A stretch of 43,624 nt of DNA from the IMG/VR virus record IMGVR_UViG_3300046411_000816, positions 1-43,624 of that record. One strand, 5' to 3'. The stretch's first letter is position 1, and each line of letters starts with the position of its first letter. The translations under genes were made by a program, and so were the position numbers. The stretch comes from a virus. This document shows positions 40,380 through 43,624 of the stretch, piece after piece. The notes below the pieces were generated by a model. That model was given only the letters and a program-made list of their open reading frames with translations, did not search any database and was not told where the DNA came from.

Positions 40380-40677
40380 TGATCTTCTCCAATTTATGTA
40401 TAGGTATTCTTTTGTTATCTATATAACGCCATACTTTACCTCTACCGTTGCTTACTTGAAATATAGTTTCTCTATAACCTATACTTATAATAGTGGCTTT
40501 TTCTCCATCTAAATATACAATATCACCTGGCTCAAAACCTGGTTTCATTTTCCATCTGATACTTGCTATTAGATCGCCAACCAGTTCTTTAACCCATAAC
40601 GCCACAAGAGCTGTAAGCCCTAGTGCTATAATAGGTGCAAGAATGTTTGATAATTCAAGAGTTTGTTCGTCTAACAT
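40360..40677 (-). CDS. MscS-domain-like small membrane protein
   Basis: A 105-residue protein with one N-terminal membrane helix (IIALGLTALVALWVKELV) followed by a small beta domain, MKPGFEPGDIVYLDGEKATI, then IGYRETIFQVSN and a WRYIDNKRIP strand. This resembles the beta domain of MscS-type mechanosensitive channels (GDxI, strand, IPN). Too short for a full channel; may form a mini-channel or modulate the host one. Confidence 0.6.
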   Translation of the reverse strand: MLDEQTLELSNILAPIIALGLTALVALWVKELVGDLIASIRWKMKPGFEPGDIVYLDGEKATIISIGYRETIFQVSNGRGKVWRYIDNKRIPIHKLEKIIEHPEK

Positions 40678-40685
40678 AAACGTAT

Positions 40686-41072
40686 TTATCTTTTAACTTT
40701 AGTTTTAACTTTTAATGAGGACATAGGCTCATTTGTTTTAGGGTTTATACTGCATTCTTTTACACATACTTTAGGAGGATTATCGCTATTCCAGCCTGGA
40801 TGCCATATATCATTATTGTAAAAATCAGACTCTAATATTTCGTCAAAGCTATATTTTTTTAAATTATTAAAATCTTGATCTTTGTTTACCTGTTTTACAA
40901 ATCTTGGATCTTCTGTTAGTATTTTCACACTAGTACTTTCTGGTTCTCGTTGACTACGATCCCATTGGTTAGCAAAAAAACAGCAAGGCCATACTCTACC
41001 TTCAGGAGTTACTTCCCAACTTCTTATATTCTTTTTTTCGTTCCATACCATACATTTTATATTACATCTCAT
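40686..41072 (-). CDS. SPASM-like C-terminal partner of the radical SAM protein
   Basis: A 128-residue protein whose ATG overlaps the stop of the upstream radical SAM gene (ATGA). Cys-rich: MRCNIKCMVW, RVWPCCFF and PKVCVKECS, with TPEGRVWPCC typical of SPASM auxiliary Fe-S domains. In most relatives this would be the C-terminal half of one chain. Here the two parts are in different frames, meaning either a coupled two-gene system or a frameshifted gene. Confidence 0.65.
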   Translation of the reverse strand: MRCNIKCMVWNEKKNIRSWEVTPEGRVWPCCFFANQWDRSQREPESTSVKILTEDPRFVKQVNKDQDFNNLKKYSFDEILESDFYNNDIWHPGWNSDNPPKVCVKECSINPKTNEPMSSLKVKTKVKR

Positions 41073-41692
41073 ATTGTTTCCAAAAGTTCCTGTGCTAAAT
41101 TTGTATCTGATGGACTTATAAGACCCCATTTTCTTCTATTCCATTTAAATTTAATTTCGCATGGCATATCTTTTGCTATTTGATTTGCTAAAGGAATTTC
41201 AGTCCAGTTCCATGAAAATATAAGATATTCCCATCTGCCTTTTCCACCATTTTGAAAATAACTTTTCATATTATCCATAGCACGATTCCAATCAACACCT
41301 TCTCTATATTTCCAATTGGTGTCATGATTTGCTCCATCTACACAAAATTGTATTGAAACTTTTTTTCCATACGTTTCTGCTATATGTTTGTACCAATTAG
41401 GTTTACGTAAAGCACCGTTGGTATAAATTTCTATTCTTCTACAATGCGATATTCCTACTTTTATAAATTCGTCTATATCTGGATGCATACAAGGATCTCC
41501 ATACTCTCCACAAAATTCTATTACATCTAATTCCTTGTTTTTGTTTTCAACAACATTTTTAAATAAATTAATGTCCATATGCTCTAGTTTTAATCCATCA
41601 ATTGGTTTTCCTGTATCTATATTAGTACGAGCACAAGATCTGCACCTTGCTTGGCAATAAGTTGTAAGAGCAAAATCAATAGAATGTTTCAT
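41069..41692 (-). CDS. Radical SAM protein
   Basis: A 207-residue radical SAM domain. The 4Fe-4S cluster motif is Cys13-x3-Cys17-x2-Cys20 (CQARCRSC); EFCGEYGDP is the SAM-binding GGE-like strand; IEIYTNGA and SIQFCVDG follow. It ends where the TIM-barrel would pass into an auxiliary domain, which is encoded by the next overlapping gene. Substrate unknown; peptide or tRNA modification are family possibilities. It would need a reduced flavodoxin or ferredoxin, which the phage Fpr could supply indirectly. Confidence 0.85.
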   Translation of the reverse strand: MKHSIDFALTTYCQARCRSCARTNIDTGKPIDGLKLEHMDINLFKNVVENKNKELDVIEFCGEYGDPCMHPDIDEFIKVGISHCRRIEIYTNGALRKPNWYKHIAETYGKKVSIQFCVDGANHDTNWKYREGVDWNRAMDNMKSYFQNGGKGRWEYLIFSWNWTEIPLANQIAKDMPCEIKFKWNRRKWGLISPSDTNLAQELLETI

Positions 41693-41719
41693 AACACTAA
41701 TATTTAGCTTAATTTCAAC

Positions 41720-41748
41720 TTGACACAGTAGACAAAATGCCTTATAAT
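41720..41748 (+). promoter_or_regulatory. Consensus sigma70 promoter for peroxiredoxin
   Basis: TTGACA 41720-41725, 17 bases, TATAAT 41743-41748: perfect consensus in the divergent gap between the minus-strand radical SAM gene and peroxiredoxin. Confidence 0.88.
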
Positions 41749-41800
41749 GATATTATATTTGGCACAAAGAAAGTGCTATTAACACGGAGTCATAATTATT

Positions 41801-42334
41801 ATGAAAGGTTTAAAATTACCCCACGTTGGATTTAGAGTAAGACAAGGTGACGAAGAAGCAGAACCAGGTACAGGATGTCCCATTGGTGGTGAATGGATTA
41901 CTAAAACAACAGACGATTACTTCAAAGGTAAACGTGTAGTGTTGTTTAGTCTACCAGGTGCATTTACCCCTACTTGTTCATCTGAACAATTACCAGGATT
42001 TGAAAGTAACTATGATTTAATTAAGTCTAAGGGAATTGATGAAGTATATTGTTGTAGTGTCAACGATAGCTTTGTAATGAATGCTTGGGCTGAAAAAATG
42101 CAAGTTAAAAACGTAAAAATGATTCCTGATGGATCAGGAAATTTTACCAGATTTATGGGTATGCTTATTGGCAAAAATCATCTAGGATTTGGTAATAGAA
42201 GTTGGAGATATATGGCAGTAATTAACGACGGTGTTGTTGAAGCATGGTGGCAAGAACCAGGAATCAATAATGACGGAGAAGATGAAGATCCATATGGAGA
42301 AACTTCACCAGAAAACTTAATTAAAACTTTATAA
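41801..42334 (+). CDS. Peroxiredoxin (Prx5-type redoxin)
   Basis: A 177-residue thiol peroxidase. Peroxidatic Cys59 lies in PGAFTPTCSSEQLPGFE; SVNDSFVMNAWAEK and a GNRSWRYMAVI strand follow the Prx5/PrxII pattern. Removes peroxides using glutathione/glutaredoxin or thioredoxin. The phage glutaredoxin at 5.5 kb is a candidate reductant. A strong promoter and CGGAG site suggest early or high expression; it would protect RNR and Fe-S enzymes during infection. Confidence 0.92.
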   Translation: MKGLKLPHVGFRVRQGDEEAEPGTGCPIGGEWITKTTDDYFKGKRVVLFSLPGAFTPTCSSEQLPGFESNYDLIKSKGIDEVYCCSVNDSFVMNAWAEKMQVKNVKMIPDGSGNFTRFMGMLIGKNHLGFGNRSWRYMAVINDGVVEAWWQEPGINNDGEDEDPYGETSPENLIKTL

Positions 42335-42344
42335 AGAGAATAAA

Positions 42345-42845
42345 TTGAAAAAAATAAAAGATACATACGATAATTTTTTTAAATGGGTTAAAGGTACTGA
42401 GTTAGTAGAACTAACTGACATAGATGTTTCCGAAGATCCTGTAAGACCTGAATTAACACTTGAATGGAGATTAGATGCCTCAAGAAAAATTTATGGTTTA
42501 AAATACGAGGATGATGTAGAAGCAATAGTTTGTGTAGCATACACTAATGAAGTACCTATTACAGTTAGAGAAATGGACTATATGAGTCAGGTAGCCTGCC
42601 AGGATGGCCAACTTGGTTCTATTGCAATAGCCTATACAGTATGGTCAAGAAAAAGAGGAGCAGGTAAAGAAATCATTAATAAGCTATATGAGTTTTTACG
42701 TAGTGAAAGATTAGCAACAAAAAGGTTGGTAACATTATCTCCACTTACACCAATGGCAACACATTTCCATATTAAGAATGGTGCCAAACAAATCAGCATA
42801 AACGATACAACACAAAACTTTGAGTATAAATTGGTTGACAATTAA
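42345..42845 (+). CDS. GNAT acetyltransferase-like protein
   Basis: A 166-residue GNAT fold with TTG start (GAGAATAAA upstream). The acetyl-CoA-binding region is AIAYTVWSRKRGAGKEIINK (R-x-x-G-x-G-type loop), followed by RLVTLSPLTPMATHFHIKNG, a pattern recurrent in T4-like marine phages. Target unknown; could acetylate a host protein or tRNA. Ends 11 bases before the late box of the tmRNA gene. Confidence 0.75.
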   Translation: MKKIKDTYDNFFKWVKGTELVELTDIDVSEDPVRPELTLEWRLDASRKIYGLKYEDDVEAIVCVAYTNEVPITVREMDYMSQVACQDGQLGSIAIAYTVWSRKRGAGKEIINKLYEFLRSERLATKRLVTLSPLTPMATHFHIKNGAKQISINDTTQNFEYKLVDN

Positions 42846-42856
42846 ACTTTTACGTG

Positions 42857-42864
42857 TATAAATA
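42857..42864 (+). promoter_or_regulatory. T4-like late promoter box TATAAATA for tmRNA
   Basis: Exact TATAAATA; a start six to seven bases downstream falls at 42870-42872, where the acceptor-piece sequence begins. Suggests tmRNA is expressed late. Confidence 0.5.
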
Positions 42865-42870
42865 TACATT

Positions 42871-43190
42871 GTGGACGTTGAAGCGACTTGAAGATATTAT
42901 GGACCTCGGGGCAGTACCGAGCACCTCCACCATAAAAGCATTGGAAAGAAAATGATAGTATTTGATTTACTTGGCTATGTGATACTGGCAAATTTTATTG
43001 CTAGTGCTTTTATGATGGGGGTGAACTAGGATCGACAGGTATTGTATGGAAGTGGAGTTTACCGGGTGATTACGTTATTGATCAAACTTTATAAACGCAG
43101 AAGATAATTTTGCTATAGCGGCCTAATTTAGGCACGTAGGGGTGGGAACTACCTGGCAACAGAAGTGCCACTGAATTCTTTAGAACTCAG
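42871..43190 (+). ncRNA. ssrA: Circularly permuted two-piece tmRNA
   Basis: Transfer-messenger RNA that rescues stalled ribosomes and adds a degradation tag. Order is permuted: the acceptor piece comes first (about 42871-42932: T-stem CTCGG/CCGAG at 42905-42921, then CACCTCC, A, CCA at 42930-42932). An intervening segment of 84 bases follows, then the coding piece from 43017. GGGGGTG (43017-43023) pairs with CACCTCC (42922-42928) over all seven positions, with one G-U; GGATCGACAGG follows as in other tmRNAs. ATTGTAT (43031-43037) pairs with ATATTAT (42894-42900), one mismatch, as P2. Tag frame: GCA 43097 to TAA 43126, A-E-D-N-F-A-I-A-A; TA at -5/-4 fits a resume codon. The T-loop (GGCAGTA) is unusual. 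The 3' limit is approximate. Confidence 0.88.
42952..43029 (+). CDS. Possible 25-residue hydrophobic peptide inside the tmRNA precursor
   Basis: ATG 42952 behind GGAAAG opens MIVFDLLGYVILANFIASAF, then MMGVN and stop at 43029. It fills the intervening segment between the two tmRNA pieces and runs into the first 13 bases of the coding piece. A single membrane helix is predicted. Could be real or a by-chance frame; translation would compete with tmRNA processing. Confidence 0.25.
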   Translation: MIVFDLLGYVILANFIASAFMMGVN

Positions 43191-43198
43191 TACTACAA

Positions 43199-43219
43199 AA
43201 AGATAAATTTCTTATCTTT
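43199..43219 (+). other. Hairpin after tmRNA
   Basis: AAAGATAA (43199-43206) pairs with TTATCTTT (43212-43219), loop ATTTC. Follows the tmRNA coding piece and precedes the next ribosome site; it may guide 3' processing or weakly stop transcription. No U-tract. Confidence 0.35.
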
Positions 43220-43236
43220 ATATCAAGGAAATATAT

Positions 43237-43624
43237 ATGAAATATATAATGACAGCGGCACTTGTCGCTTTTACATTTTCTACTGCTAACGCAGAAGATT
43301 ATAACAACACATCAGTAACTATGGCCGCAGAAGGTCCTGCTTATGGTGTGGAACTATCAACTAATGATACTACAAGAAAAGTAAGTGTCTACAATACGAA
43401 TGGCGCATTAGATCTAGGAGTACAATTAGTTGACAACGGTACCAATACAGATTTTAATGTATCTGTTGGTAAAACCATCGATAGTAATATCGGAACCGCA
43501 GAATCACCATTAGCTACAGTTTATGCATCTGCAGAAGCTGAGTATAATTGGGGCGATAGTTTTACTAAAAACGAAATGCATTTTACTCCTAAAATTGGAG
43601 CTAAAAAAGCTATTGGCAACCTAA
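43237..43624 (+). CDS. Secreted/outer-membrane beta-rich protein, partial (3' end outside window)
   Basis: Starts MKYIMTAALVAFTFSTANA with signal-peptide cleavage before EDYNN, behind AAGGAAAT. The 110 mature residues seen alternate polar and hydrophobic (VSVYNTNGALDLGVQLVDNG; TVYASAEAEYNWGDSF), as in outer-membrane beta barrels or porin-like proteins. Runs off the window end, so length and C-terminal signature are unknown. A phage-made envelope protein could change receptors or permeability late in infection. Confidence 0.65.
   Translation, partial: MKYIMTAALVAFTFSTANAEDYNNTSVTMAAEGPAYGVELSTNDTTRKVSVYNTNGALDLGVQLVDNGTNTDFNVSVGKTIDSNIGTAESPLATVYASAEAEYNWGDSFTKNEMHFTPKIGAKKAIGNL

Noticed and set aside
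43017-43030. GGGGGTG start of the tmRNA coding piece as a class of tRNA-Asp-like gene.
   Set aside because: Same first seven bases as the tRNA-Asp at 13077, but no D-arm or anticodon arm follows; the tag frame and the upstream CCA piece identify tmRNA.
1-43624. CRISPR array, insertion sequence or integrase/attachment site.
   Set aside because: No regularly spaced direct repeats, no transposase or integrase motifs, and tRNA genes are complete with no flanking duplicated 3' ends seen.

Overview
The window is a gene-dense, AT-rich stretch of what is very probably a lytic T4-like marine myovirus. Two kinds of evidence suggest an alphaproteobacterial host of the SAR11/Pelagibacter type. First, the relevant gene families are those of marine T4-like phages: NrdA/NrdB/glutaredoxin, a PAAR spike tip, bS21, a T4-style ligase, a cytidylyltransferase, 2OG-Fe(II)-type proteins and NATAAATA late-promoter boxes. 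Second, the phage carries a circularly permuted two-piece tmRNA, which is the alphaproteobacterial architecture, and an Fpr-type ferredoxin-NADP+ reductase ending in a typical proteobacterial tail. The host assignment is inference. Nothing in the window looks like an integrase or a bacterial core region.

Layout. 1-9.8 kb: RecB-like nuclease, a virion surface protein, the RNR operon (nrdA, nrdB, glutaredoxin), then a virion block (PAAR tip, small two-helix membrane protein, long fibre-like protein, subtilisin-like protease). 9.8-13.8 kb: a secreted protein, small orphans and five tRNA genes (Thr, Leu, Ala, Asp, Glu), all with encoded CCA, plus a membrane-anchored thermonuclease homologue. 13.8-19.7 kb: tightly overlapping genes including several diverged relatives of one sulfotransferase-like family, a ferredoxin-NADP+ reductase and a 2OG-Fe(II) oxygenase-like protein. 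19.7-24.98 kb: a self-contained cassette with its own hairpin, promoter and terminator. It encodes an orphan 185-residue protein, a 1352-residue fusion (GIY-YIG-like region, SF2 helicase, N6-adenine methyltransferase) and a short methyltransferase-like protein. 25-28.1 kb: DNA ligase and small orphans framed by two near-identical terminator-promoter units. 28.1-37.8 kb: the host-takeover block, with a SpoT/Mesh1-like HD hydrolase, ClpP, a second nuclease homologue, an envelope-spanning coiled-coil protein, ClpX, IF-3, bS21, ClpS, a class I amidotransferase, a cytidylyltransferase and GMP reductase. 37.8-41.7 kb: small genes, a degenerate DNA-ligase-like protein, then four minus-strand genes (lipase, MscS-like protein, a radical SAM/SPASM pair). 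41.7-43.6 kb: peroxiredoxin, GNAT, the permuted tmRNA and the start of a secreted or outer-membrane protein.

How it fits together. The most striking feature is a nearly complete phage-owned translation quality-control and proteolysis set: an initiation factor, a ribosomal protein, tmRNA with its own degradation tag, the ClpX unfoldase, the ClpP peptidase and the ClpS adaptor. The ClpX keeps the ClpP-docking IGF loop but lacks the RKH loop that reads ssrA tags, and the tmRNA tag ends AIAA instead of the usual LAA/VAA. This suggests a re-specified tag-and-degrade route. The second candidate system is the 19.7-24.98 kb single-chain nuclease/translocase/methyltransferase cassette. The RNR, GMP reductase and nuclease genes would feed host nucleotides into phage DNA. 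All function calls rest on motif recognition by eye; no database search was made.
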